A stretch of 5,512 nt of DNA from positions 1-5,512 of the forward strand of contig JAITJV010000090.1 in the NCBI GenBank assembly GCA_031278755.1, in the 5' to 3' direction. This stretch comes from Treponema sp. GTDB taxonomy: Bacteria > Spirochaetota > Spirochaetia > Treponematales > Breznakiellaceae. Under the pieces are notes generated by a model that was given only the letters and a program-made list of their open reading frames with translations, ran no database searches and was not told the origin of the DNA. Below are positions 1 to 5,242 of this stretch, one piece after another. Position 1 is the first letter of the stretch. Each line of letters starts with the position of its first letter. The translations under genes were made by a program, and so were the position numbers.

Positions 1-105
1 GAAGACGGTGTCAACCTCGGCCAAATCGCCGTAGCGTATACCTTCGGCCCGGACGGTGATCACGCTTCCTGTGATGGATTCGATCTTGCTGTATACCTTT
101 TTCAT
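1..105 (-). CDS. atpB: V-type ATPase subunit B, N-terminal fragment
   Basis: Only the first 35 codons lie in the window; the gene continues past the left edge. The fragment begins [18 protein letters not shown] and continues with a short beta-rich stretch ([10 protein letters not shown]). This matches the N-terminal beta-barrel of the non-catalytic B subunit, which alternates with A in the cytoplasmic V1 hexamer. The ATG at 103-105 shares bases with the TGA stop of subunit A (ATGA overlap), and a GGAGG lies five bases upstream inside the end of the A gene, so translation is probably coupled to A. The identity rests mainly on its position directly after A, the standard A-B order of V-type ATPase operons, with the N-terminal sequence in support. 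The nucleotide-binding part cannot be seen. Confidence 0.85.
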   Translation of the reverse strand, partial: MKKVYSKIESITGSVITVRAEGIRYGDLAEVDTVF

Positions 106-1838
106 TGTTTGCCTCCGGCCCGCTCGGCCGCCGCATCCTTCACTTCTTTTTCAAGCGCGGCAAAACGTTCGCTCTTCCATTCGGAACCGTTGTAATCAAG
201 GAATTTCTGCCTGAGCCTGTTGAACCAGCTTCTCGCTTCGTTTTTATCGCTGAACACAAATTTGGCCGCAAGAATATCAAGGAGAATGGCGAAGATGTGC
301 TTCTGCCGGTCGGGGCTGACCGCCGCGTCAACCGCGTCGAATGAGTTCTGCTGGAAGTAAACCGAATCAAGAAGATCGCCTTTGAGGTAGATCACATAAT
401 CGTCAAGGCTCGTCCCCTCTTCGCCGACGACCTTCATCATCTGCTCGACTTCGCTGCCCCGCCTCATAAAACCGTGGGCGTAGCCGACCTTGTCCGCGGG
501 GATGATCCCCTTGTACTTGGACCAGGAATCAAGCGGATGAATGGCGGGGTATTTACGGGCGTCCGAGCGTTCGCGCGAAAGGCCGTGGAAAGCGCCGACA
601 ACTTTAAGCGTCGCCTGGGTGACGGGTTCTTCAAAGTTGCCGCCCGCGGGGCTTACCGTTCCGCCTATGGTAACCGATCCTACGGAACCGTCGCGGAGCC
701 GCACAAGACCGGCCCTTTCGTAGAAGCTTGCGATGGTGGATTCAAGGTACGCGGGGAACGCTTCCTCGCCGGGTATTTCCTCGAGGCGGCCCGACATTTC
801 GCGCATCGCCTGCGCCCAGCGGCTTGTTGAATCCGCCAAAAGGAGGATGTTAAGCCCCATCTGCCGGTAATATTCGGCCAGGGTAACGGCGGTGTACACC
901 GACGCCTCACGGGCGGCGACGGGCATGGAAGACGTATTGCAGATGATGACGGTCCGTTCCATGAGGGAGCGGCCCGTTCTGGGATCCAGGAGTTCGGGGA
1001 ATTCCTTGAGGGTTTCAACAACCTCGCCGGCCCGCTCGCCGCAAGCCGCGAGGATCACGATGTCAACGTCCGCGTGGCGGCTTGTGATCTGCTGAAGCAC
1101 GGTCTTTCCGGCGCCGAAGGGTCCGGGGATACAGTAGGTGCCGCCGCGGGCGACGGGGAAGAAGGTGTCTATAAGCCTGACCCTCGTTACCATGGGTTCT
1201 TCCGGCTTGAGCCGTTCCTCGTAGCAGTCTATGGGCCGTTTGACCGGCCAGTGGAAGCTCATCGAAACGGGGACCGTGTTTCCCTTTTCGTCGGTAAGCT
1301 CCGCTATGATCTCCCGAATGGTATACGAACCCGCGTCTTTGATTGAAGAGACGGTATAGCTTCCGTAAAGGCCGAAAGGAACCATGATCCGGTGGGTAAA
1401 GGCCCCTTCGGGGACGGTCCCCAGCGTATCGGCCCGTTCCACCGTGTCGCCCGCTTTAACGGCCGGGGTAAAATTCCACCTGGTATCGACAGGCAGAGGA
1501 TCGAGGTACACGCCCCGTTCCAGAAAATAGCCCGCCGCCTCGGCAAGTTTGGGCAGGGGGTTCTGGAGGCCGTCAAAAACCTGGCCCAAAAGGCCCGGCC
1601 CTACTTCGACGGCGAGCATGTCCCCCGAATATTCAACTTCATCCCCTACGGATATGCCCCGGGTGATTTCAAAAACCTGGAGCTGGGAAATTTCCCCCCT
1701 GATCCGTATCACCTCGCTCTTGAGCCGTTTGCCGGCAACGTTGACATAGCCTACTTCGTTCATGGAAACGGCGCCGTCAAAACGGACGCTGACCATGTTG
1801 CCGTTGACGGCTGTTACAGTTCCCTTGGTTCCTGTCAT
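102..1838 (-). CDS. atpA: V-type ATP synthase/ATPase catalytic subunit A
   Basis: This is the catalytic subunit of the V1 head. It hydrolyses ATP, or makes it in reverse, as part of a rotary H+ or Na+ translocating complex on the inner face of the membrane. The 578 residues are full length for the family. In order: an N-terminal beta-barrel (about 1-70), the A-specific insertion (about 110-200, with GVYLDPLP), the P-loop GPFGAGKT (239-246), the catalytic glutamate region [10 protein letters not shown] (266-275), the Walker B strand [17 protein letters not shown] (331-347, D336), the conserved [16 protein letters not shown] (393-408) and a helical C-terminal domain. The ATG at 1836-1838 overlaps the TGA of the preceding gene (ATGA) and has GGGAGAAG just upstream. 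Variants such as GERAGEVVE and [12 protein letters not shown], as I recall them, are typical of spirochaete-type A subunits rather than archaeal ones. No key residue is missing. Confidence 0.98.
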   Translation of the reverse strand: MTGTKGTVTAVNGNMVSVRFDGAVSMNEVGYVNVAGKRLKSEVIRIRGEISQLQVFEITRGISVGDEVEYSGDMLAVEVGPGLLGQVFDGLQNPLPKLAEAAGYFLERGVYLDPLPVDTRWNFTPAVKAGDTVERADTLGTVPEGAFTHRIMVPFGLYGSYTVSSIKDAGSYTIREIIAELTDEKGNTVPVSMSFHWPVKRPIDCYEERLKPEEPMVTRVRLIDTFFPVARGGTYCIPGPFGAGKTVLQQITSRHADVDIVILAACGERAGEVVETLKEFPELLDPRTGRSLMERTVIICNTSSMPVAAREASVYTAVTLAEYYRQMGLNILLLADSTSRWAQAMREMSGRLEEIPGEEAFPAYLESTIASFYERAGLVRLRDGSVGSVTIGGTVSPAGGNFEEPVTQATLKVVGAFHGLSRERSDARKYPAIHPLDSWSKYKGIIPADKVGYAHGFMRRGSEVEQMMKVVGEEGTSLDDYVIYLKGDLLDSVYFQQNSFDAVDAAVSPDRQKHIFAILLDILAAKFVFSDKNEARSWFNRLRQKFLDYNGSEWKSERFAALEKEVKDAAAERAGGKQ

Positions 1839-2368
1839 TTCGCTTCTCCCATAATGGATGCGTAAAGTTCTTTATATTCGGCAAAACCTTCTTCCGTCCT
1901 GAAGCAGGACCGCCGCTCCATGAGGAGAAGCTTGAGAAGGTACGCGTAAACGGTATTCACGCTGAAATAAGAAAGCCCCTGGAATTCTTCGATCGCCTTC
2001 CACCGCGCCCCGTCGAGAAAGATTTCCGCCTCAAAGGGTGAATCCATGGAAGCCGCGGCTTTGGCCGCCGCCGCGGCCCCGGCGGGATACGCGGGGACGT
2101 CTGCGGGGCCTTCCCGTCTGAGTTTCGCCGCCCGGTGTTTTGCCAGATTGACCCTCAACGTCTTCTCCCATTCATTCCACTTTGAAATAAAAGGTGAAGC
2201 CGCATCGCCTTTAACGCTGAAAGGATCAAGGGCCAGGCAGGGAAGAAGCGCGGCGTCCGCGGCGCTGAGTCCGCCCCGACAGAGTTCCCTGAAACGCCCC
2301 GAACTCATGGGCGGCGCTTCACCGTAACTGAGGGAAGGAAGCTGGGCCATGAGAAAATAATAAGCCAT
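1835..2368 (-). CDS. DUF2764-type V-ATPase operon protein
   Basis: This is a 177-residue soluble protein that opens with MAYYFLMAQLPSL, an N-terminus like that of the DUF2764 family encoded between subunits E and A in spirochaete, chlamydial and Bacteroidetes V-ATPase operons. A helical first half carries the charged segment WNEWEKTLRVNLAKHRAAKL (64-83). An alanine-rich linker follows (about 97-107), then a second helical part, NTVYAYLLKLLLMERR (138-153), ending EYKELYASIM. I see no signal peptide or membrane segment. The operon has no recognisable subunit C here, so a role as the C-like adaptor between rotor and membrane ring is plausible but is inference. Start choice: the ATG at 2366-2368 has GGAG seven bases upstream, while an in-frame TTG directly before it would be only four bases from that site. 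The stop of subunit E lies three bases upstream in the same frame. Confidence 0.85.
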   Translation of the reverse strand: MAYYFLMAQLPSLSYGEAPPMSSGRFRELCRGGLSAADAALLPCLALDPFSVKGDAASPFISKWNEWEKTLRVNLAKHRAAKLRREGPADVPAYPAGAAAAAKAAASMDSPFEAEIFLDGARWKAIEEFQGLSYFSVNTVYAYLLKLLLMERRSCFRTEEGFAEYKELYASIMGEAK

Positions 2369-2371
2369 CAA

Positions 2372-2983
2372 TCAGCTCCGGACCGCGCTTTTGAGTATCC
2401 CCGCAAGCCGGGGGTTAAGATAGGCGGAAAGAAGTTCCGCCACCGCTTCGGCCGAAAAATCGTAATAGGCCGAACCGTCCTTGTTTGCGATACGGAAACC
2501 GGCGGCAAGGCTCCGGTCCGATTTAAGTTCAACGCCCTTTGAAAGTTCGGCGGAAAGATTTCCCTTGAAAAACGCCTCAAGTTTGGAAAGCTGCCCTTCC
2601 GGAAGGATCACATCGAAGGAGCCTTCCCCGCCCGCCGCCCATGACTTTACCAGATCGGGAAGCACCGCCTTGAGCGTATCCTCTCCGTAGGAAGCTGAAA
2701 CACCCTGTTCGACAAGTTTGTCCAGAAGACCCTGAATTTCGCCCCTGAAAGCCAGAACCAGGTTGCGGGAAGCCTGTTCCAGCGCCGCCGTTCCCGCCTT
2801 TTCAAAACGTTCGGCGTCGGACTTCGCCCTGGAAACAAGGGACTCCGCTTCCTTTTTGGCAAGCTCCACGATGCGTTTTGCTTCTTCTTCGGCCTGCGAG
2901 GTAAGCCGGGCGGCTTCCCGGGAAGCGGTTTCTATCCCGTCTTTTTTTATCTTGTCAATGAGTTCCTGAAGCTGGATATCCAT
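2372..2983 (-). CDS. atpE: V-type ATPase subunit E (peripheral stalk)
   Basis: This subunit forms the peripheral stalk that holds the V1 head against the torque of the rotor. The 203 residues match the usual length. The first 75 or so are a long charged helix with the alanine and glutamate-rich pattern of E subunits (REAARLTSQAEEEAKRIVEL, 22-41; KKEAESLVSRAKSDAERFEKA, 43-63), expected to form a coiled coil with a partner helix. The C-terminal globular part (about 78-203) contains FRGEIQGLLDKLVEQ and a mixed alpha/beta segment (FDVILPEGQLSKL) that would contact A and B. The ATG at 2981-2983 has AGAGGGG four bases upstream. It begins 17 bases after the leading operon gene. Its stop is separated by one TTG codon from the ATG of the DUF2764 gene. 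The helical partner subunit (G/H) is not obvious in the window. Confidence 0.92.
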   Translation of the reverse strand: MDIQLQELIDKIKKDGIETASREAARLTSQAEEEAKRIVELAKKEAESLVSRAKSDAERFEKAGTAALEQASRNLVLAFRGEIQGLLDKLVEQGVSASYGEDTLKAVLPDLVKSWAAGGEGSFDVILPEGQLSKLEAFFKGNLSAELSKGVELKSDRSLAAGFRIANKDGSAYYDFSAEAVAELLSAYLNPRLAGILKSAVRS

Positions 2984-3000
2984 GATCCCCTCTTTTGCCG

Positions 3001-3360
3001 TTACTCCGGCAGTTCTAAAATATATTTAAGGATTTTCCTGATTTTCCGCGCGATGATTTCACCTACCGCTTCCGGGTCTTCCCATTCTTCCGCTTTTTTC
3101 TTTAAGGCGTCGCCGACATGCTGCGCAAGGACGTACACATCCGGGTAATCGGCGCCCTTGACCGCATCGACAAAGGGAAGCAGGGATTTAAGGCCTGATA
3201 TTTCCCGGGAAAGGAGGGCGCCGTTTTCGTTGAAAACATAATTGGTTATTTCGCCCTTTTCAAGCCTTTCCTTGAGGCGGCCGGAAAGCTGTTCCAGACC
3301 TTCTATGCTGTCCTCAAGTTCAGCCCGCATGAGCGTAATAAACAGTTTTCTCTGCCCCAT
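3001..3360 (-). CDS. Uncharacterised leading gene of the V-ATPase operon
   Basis: This is a 119-residue soluble protein that I cannot assign to a named family. It is predicted to be mostly helical and strongly charged: helix 1 about 4-35 (LMRAELEDSIEGLEQLSGRLKERLEKG), a short break at TNYVFNENGALL (39-50), then helices about 51-69, 74-92 (YVLAQHVGDALKKKAEEWE) and 97-116 (AVGEIIARKIRKILKYILEL). There is no signal peptide, membrane span or cysteine. The ATG at 3358-3360 has AGAGGA about six bases upstream and a good promoter just before that, so it is the first gene of the operon. As I recall, hypothetical genes of similar size sit before subunit E in other spirochaete V-ATPase clusters, which suggests a conserved accessory part. 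A stalk partner for E, an assembly factor or a divergent small subunit are all possible; none is shown. The gene is convincing from its reading frame, signals and operon position. Confidence 0.85.
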   Translation of the reverse strand: MGQRKLFITLMRAELEDSIEGLEQLSGRLKERLEKGEITNYVFNENGALLSREISGLKSLLPFVDAVKGADYPDVYVLAQHVGDALKKKAEEWEDPEAVGEIIARKIRKILKYILELPE

Positions 3361-3386
3361 GTTATTCCTCTACATCCATACGTTTA

Positions 3387-3414
3387 AGTATAACAATATT
3401 CAACGCGCTTTCAA
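3387..3414 (-). promoter_or_regulatory. Sigma70-like promoter of the V-ATPase operon
   Basis: Reading the minus strand, TTGAAA (3414-3409) is followed by 16 bases and TATACT (3392-3387). Each box matches the sigma70 consensus at five of six positions. The predicted start, near 3380, gives a leader of about 20 bases before the leading gene. The -35 box begins eight bases after the galM stop. No terminator hairpin separates them, so read-through from galM is also possible. Confidence 0.72.
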
Positions 3415-3422
3415 ATCTTTAT

Positions 3423-4454
3423 TTACCAGTCAAAGGCAAAAACCGCTTTTTCGTGGTAATCCTTCCCCGGCCCGAAAACCGCGGGCGGAAATTCCGGCCT
3501 GTTCGGCGTATCGGGAAAATGCTGGGTCTCAAGGCAGAAACCGGCGTGTTTGTTGTAAACGGAGCCTGCTTTGCCGGCAACCCCGTCAAGAAAATTCCCC
3601 GTGTAGAACTGCACCCCCGGCTGCGTGGTAAAAACCCGCATACGGCGGCCGGAAACCGGATCGGAAACTTCCGCGCAGGGCCTGAGTTTTCCCGCTTCCC
3701 CCTCAAGGGCAAAACAGTGATCGTAGCCCCCTCCGGCGGCGGCGGCGTCTTTTTCTATACTTTTACGGGTTCTGAAATCAAAGGGGGTGTTTTCCACGGG
3801 AACAAGTTTTCCCGTGGGGATCAAATTCTTGTCTACTTCAACATAGAAAGAAGAATGGAGGAGCGCTTCATGGGAAAGTATGCCCCCGTTTCCCTCCCCC
3901 GCCAGGTTAAAATACGAATGATTGGTCAGGTTTACCGGAGTGGGAGCGTCCGAACGGGCCTCGTAATTGGCGATGATCTCGTTGGATTTGGTAAGGCCGT
4001 AGCTGACGACGGCCTTGAGATTTCCGGGAAACCCTTCTTCCCCGTCGGGGCTTTCCAGTTCAAACCGGACAAAAACCCCGTCTTTTTCTTCATAGGACTC
4101 GGCTTTCCAGCGGAGTTTGTCGAAGCCCCGCCTTCCCCCGTGAAGGGAGTGCGATCCGTCGTTTTTATACAGGGTGTAGACCCTGTCGTTCAGGGAAAAA
4201 CGGGCGTTCCCGATACGATTGCCGAAACGGCCTACGGTGGCGCCGAAATAGGGCTTGTTGCAGGCGTAAGGGGAAAAGTCCGAATAACCCAACAAAACGT
4301 CTTCCGTCCGCCCCTTTTTCGAAGGAACCAGCAGGGAAATCCAGACTGCCCCGTAATTTGTCAGGGAAAAGCTCAAATCCCCCGCTTTGAGGGTATAAAG
4401 ATACACTTTTTTCCCGTTTGAAAGGATTCCAAAAGTCTTTTTGCTTATCCGCAT
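3423..4454 (-). CDS. galM: Aldose 1-epimerase (mutarotase)
   Basis: The enzyme interconverts the alpha and beta anomers of galactose, glucose and related aldoses in the cytoplasm, feeding the Leloir pathway and hexokinase steps. The 343 residues are typical for the GalM family, with a beta-sandwich fold expected throughout and no signal peptide. The expected active-site positions are visible: the GRFGNRI segment (75-81, substrate arginine), H105 in SHSLHGG, H179 in NLTNHSYFNLAG (general acid), D245 in GGYDHCF, and E309 in CLETQHFPD (general base). The ATG at 4452-4454 has an AGGAGG six bases upstream, close to ideal. It is transcribed in the same direction as the V-ATPase operon and ends 62 bases before it. 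No other sugar gene is next to it, so the physiological substrate cannot be read from context. Confidence 0.96.
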   Translation of the reverse strand: MRISKKTFGILSNGKKVYLYTLKAGDLSFSLTNYGAVWISLLVPSKKGRTEDVLLGYSDFSPYACNKPYFGATVGRFGNRIGNARFSLNDRVYTLYKNDGSHSLHGGRRGFDKLRWKAESYEEKDGVFVRFELESPDGEEGFPGNLKAVVSYGLTKSNEIIANYEARSDAPTPVNLTNHSYFNLAGEGNGGILSHEALLHSSFYVEVDKNLIPTGKLVPVENTPFDFRTRKSIEKDAAAAGGGYDHCFALEGEAGKLRPCAEVSDPVSGRRMRVFTTQPGVQFYTGNFLDGVAGKAGSVYNKHAGFCLETQHFPDTPNRPEFPPAVFGPGKDYHEKAVFAFDW

Positions 4455-4479
4455 TCCAAACCTCCTCGGATCCGAAAAA

Positions 4480-4499
4480 ATTATCTTACGAATGATAAT
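4480..4499. promoter_or_regulatory. Operator-like dyad upstream of galM
   Basis: The arms ATTATC (4480-4485) and GATAAT (4494-4499) form a perfect six-base inverted repeat about an eight-base centre, and eight of ten mirrored positions pair overall. It lies 26 bases upstream of the galM ATG. Read on the minus strand, the proximal arm is GATAAT, a five-of-six match to a -10 box, although I see no good -35 box behind it. The element may be a repressor site over the galM promoter, or simply -10-like hexamers facing both ways. Confidence 0.4.
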
Positions 4500-4540
4500 G
4501 CCGAACGGAAAAAAAGTCTATTGGACGCGCGCTATAAGCC

Positions 4541-4559
4541 GCCCGGTTGCCCGCCGGGC
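4541..4559. repeat. GC-rich inverted repeat
   Basis: GCCCGG (4541-4546) and CCGGGC (4554-4559) are perfect six-base inverted arms around a seven-base loop. A nested GCCCG-C-CGGGC at 4549-4559 offers a competing fold. This is the first of several dyads packed between the galM operator-like site and the J-domain gene. It has no T-run, so it is not a terminator. Confidence 0.5.
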
Positions 4560-4572
4560 GCCGGGATTAAAA

Positions 4573-4595
4573 TCCGGCGGGCTTTAACCGCCGGA
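4573..4595. repeat. Perfect 8-bp hairpin in the intergenic region
   Basis: TCCGGCGG (4573-4580) and CCGCCGGA (4588-4595) are exact reverse complements around the seven-base loop GCTTTAA. This is the most stable single stem in the 250-base gap between galM and the J-domain gene. No U-run follows on either strand, so a terminator is unlikely. It could be a protein-binding site, or a leader structure if transcription begins further upstream. Confidence 0.6.
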
Positions 4596-4599
4596 CGCC

Positions 4600-4642
4600 G
4601 GGGTTTCGCGGCCGCAAAACCGCGGTTTTACGGGGAATTTGC
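4600..4642 (+). repeat. Palindromic dispersed repeat, copy 1
   Basis: The core is a perfect 14-base palindrome, AAAACCGCGGTTTT (4616-4629). It extends to 20 symmetrical positions out of 22 (4612-4633). It is flanked by GGGGTTTCGCG on the left and GGGGAATTTGC on the right. A diverged copy in opposite orientation lies at 5171-5221, so the two bracket the J-domain gene. A NotI-type GCGGCCGC palindrome overlaps the left part. Confidence 0.5.
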
Positions 4643-4643
4643 C

Positions 4644-4661
4644 CGGAAACTGAAGTTTCCG
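4644..4661. repeat. Inverted repeat before the J-domain gene
   Basis: CGGAAACT (4644-4651) and AGTTTCCG (4654-4661) are perfect eight-base arms around GA. The dyad lies 44 bases before the ATG of the J-domain gene, just upstream of its weak candidate promoter, which is a normal place for an operator. A tight hairpin in a leader RNA is the alternative. Confidence 0.5.
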
Positions 4662-4671
4662 AACAACCCTG

Positions 4672-4701
4672 TTAACCGGCGCGGGAATTTGTTAGTATAT
4701 A
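4672..4701 (+). promoter_or_regulatory. Weak candidate promoter of the J-domain gene
   Basis: TTAACC (4672-4677) is followed by 18 bases and TATATA (4696-4701), each four of six to the sigma70 consensus. If used, transcription would start at or after the annotated ATG (4705), which fits poorly unless the message is nearly leaderless or the true promoter is further upstream. The AT-rich block may instead serve as an unstructured entry site for ribosomes. Confidence 0.3.
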
Positions 4702-4704
4702 AAA

Positions 4705-5103
4705 ATGGGGATTTTCGACAGGCTCGGCGGCGTAATCAAAAGTTATCTTAACGCCGAAGACGAACGTATTTTCGACCGGCGGTTCCAGAGCGAGGATCCC
4801 GATGTAAACGCGGCCTTTGATGAACTTAACGACTATTTGAACCGCGGGAAAGGCCCGAATCCGCGGGCCGAAAGACGCGCCGCCCCGCTTCCCGAATCCG
4901 TCAGGGCCGATTTTGCCGAACTCGGCCTTCCTCCGGGCGCCTCGGGCGCGGAATGCAGGGACGCCTACAAGAAGCTGCTCAAAATTCACCATCCGGACAG
5001 GCATGCAAATCATCCGGGAAATTTCAAAAAGGCTACCGAAAAGACGGCGCGCATAAACGCGGCCTACGACAGGATAGAAGAATGGCGGAAGGAAAAAACC
5101 TAG
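4705..5103 (+). CDS. Small protein with a C-terminal J-domain
   Basis: The 132-residue protein carries a J-domain at its C-terminal end (about 69-132): LGLPPGASGAECRDAYKKLL (helix I-II), then HHPDRHANHP with the essential HPD triad at 96-98, then the helix III segment FKKATEKTARINAAYDRIEEW. J-domains stimulate the ATPase of DnaK-type Hsp70 chaperones. There is no G/F linker, zinc finger or substrate-binding domain, so it is not DnaJ itself (type III layout). The N-terminal part opens MGIFDRLGGVIKSYL, followed by an acidic stretch; I do not recognise it. No signal peptide or membrane span is visible. An in-frame TAG at 4693-4695 makes the ATG at 4705 the first usable start in this frame. It has no Shine-Dalgarno within the usual range. 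The gene is divergent from galM and convergent with the cold-shock-like gene. Confidence 0.88.
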   Translation: MGIFDRLGGVIKSYLNAEDERIFDRRFQSEDPDVNAAFDELNDYLNRGKGPNPRAERRAAPLPESVRADFAELGLPPGASGAECRDAYKKLLKIHHPDRHANHPGNFKKATEKTARINAAYDRIEEWRKEKT

Positions 5104-5133
5104 CGGTTTGCCGCGCTCCGCGCATAAATCCTG

Positions 5134-5165
5134 AAAAAACGCCGGCGGCGGTCAGGCGGTTTTTT
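5134..5165. terminator. Bidirectional terminator between convergent genes
   Basis: An A6-C-GCC arm (5134-5143) pairs with GGC-G-G-T6 (5155-5165), giving a ten-base-pair stem with one bulged G and an 11-base loop. A T-run is present in either direction (T6 at 5160-5165 on plus, T6 opposite 5134-5139 on minus). It starts 30 bases after the J-domain gene stop and would also catch transcripts of the cold-shock-like gene coming from the right. Confidence 0.65.
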
Positions 5166-5170
5166 ACGCT

Positions 5171-5221
5171 GCAAACTGCCCATAAACCGTGGTTTTTGCG
5201 GTACAAAGCGGCGCAAAACCC
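5171..5221 (-). repeat. Palindromic dispersed repeat, copy 2 (inverted)
   Basis: Read on the minus strand, this stretch starts GGGTTTTGCG, contains CCGCAAAAACCACGGTTT and ends ATGGGCAGTTTGC. It parallels copy 1 (4600-4642) along most of its length, with an extra insert of about ten bases and several substitutions. The core AAACC-GT-GGTTT is itself palindromic (5184-5195). The match was aligned by eye only. Confidence 0.4.
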
Positions 5222-5235
5222 GCAAGCGCGGCGGG
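5215..5235 (-). terminator. Weak hairpin after the cold-shock-like gene
   Basis: On the minus strand, CCCGC (5235-5231) and GCGGG (5223-5219) form a five-base-pair stem with a seven-base loop, followed by TTTT (5218-5215). It begins eight bases past the stop codon of the cold-shock-like gene. It is weaker than the shared terminator at 5134-5165 and overlaps repeat copy 2. Confidence 0.35.
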
Positions 5236-5242
5236 CCGCCTC

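Noticed and set aside
1392..1865. Open frame of 157 codons on the plus strand opposite subunit A
   Set aside because: It overlaps the well-supported atpA coding frame and has no convincing motif. High GC produces such shadows.
2043..2110. Possible frameshift or degenerate tract at the alanine-rich stretch of the DUF2764 gene
   Set aside because: The frame is intact and family-like on both sides. GC-rich DNA commonly encodes alanine-rich linkers.
3453..4421. Long open frame (322 codons) on the plus strand opposite galM
   Set aside because: It is the antisense shadow of a gene with all GalM catalytic motifs. The translation is low-complexity and resembles no family.
4480..4499. Fur box
   Set aside because: The GATAAT and ATTATC hexamers are present, but their relative orientation and eight-base spacing do not fit the 7-1-7 or 6-6-1-6 arrangements of known Fur sites.
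4541..4661. CRISPR array or riboswitch
   Set aside because: The dyads differ in sequence and there are no regular repeats and spacers. No conserved riboswitch core could be recognised.
4521..4751. 76-codon plus-strand frame running into the J-domain gene
   Set aside because: The peptide is arginine- and proline-rich, there is no convincing ribosome binding site, and the frame runs through the palindrome cluster and conflicts with the J-domain frame.
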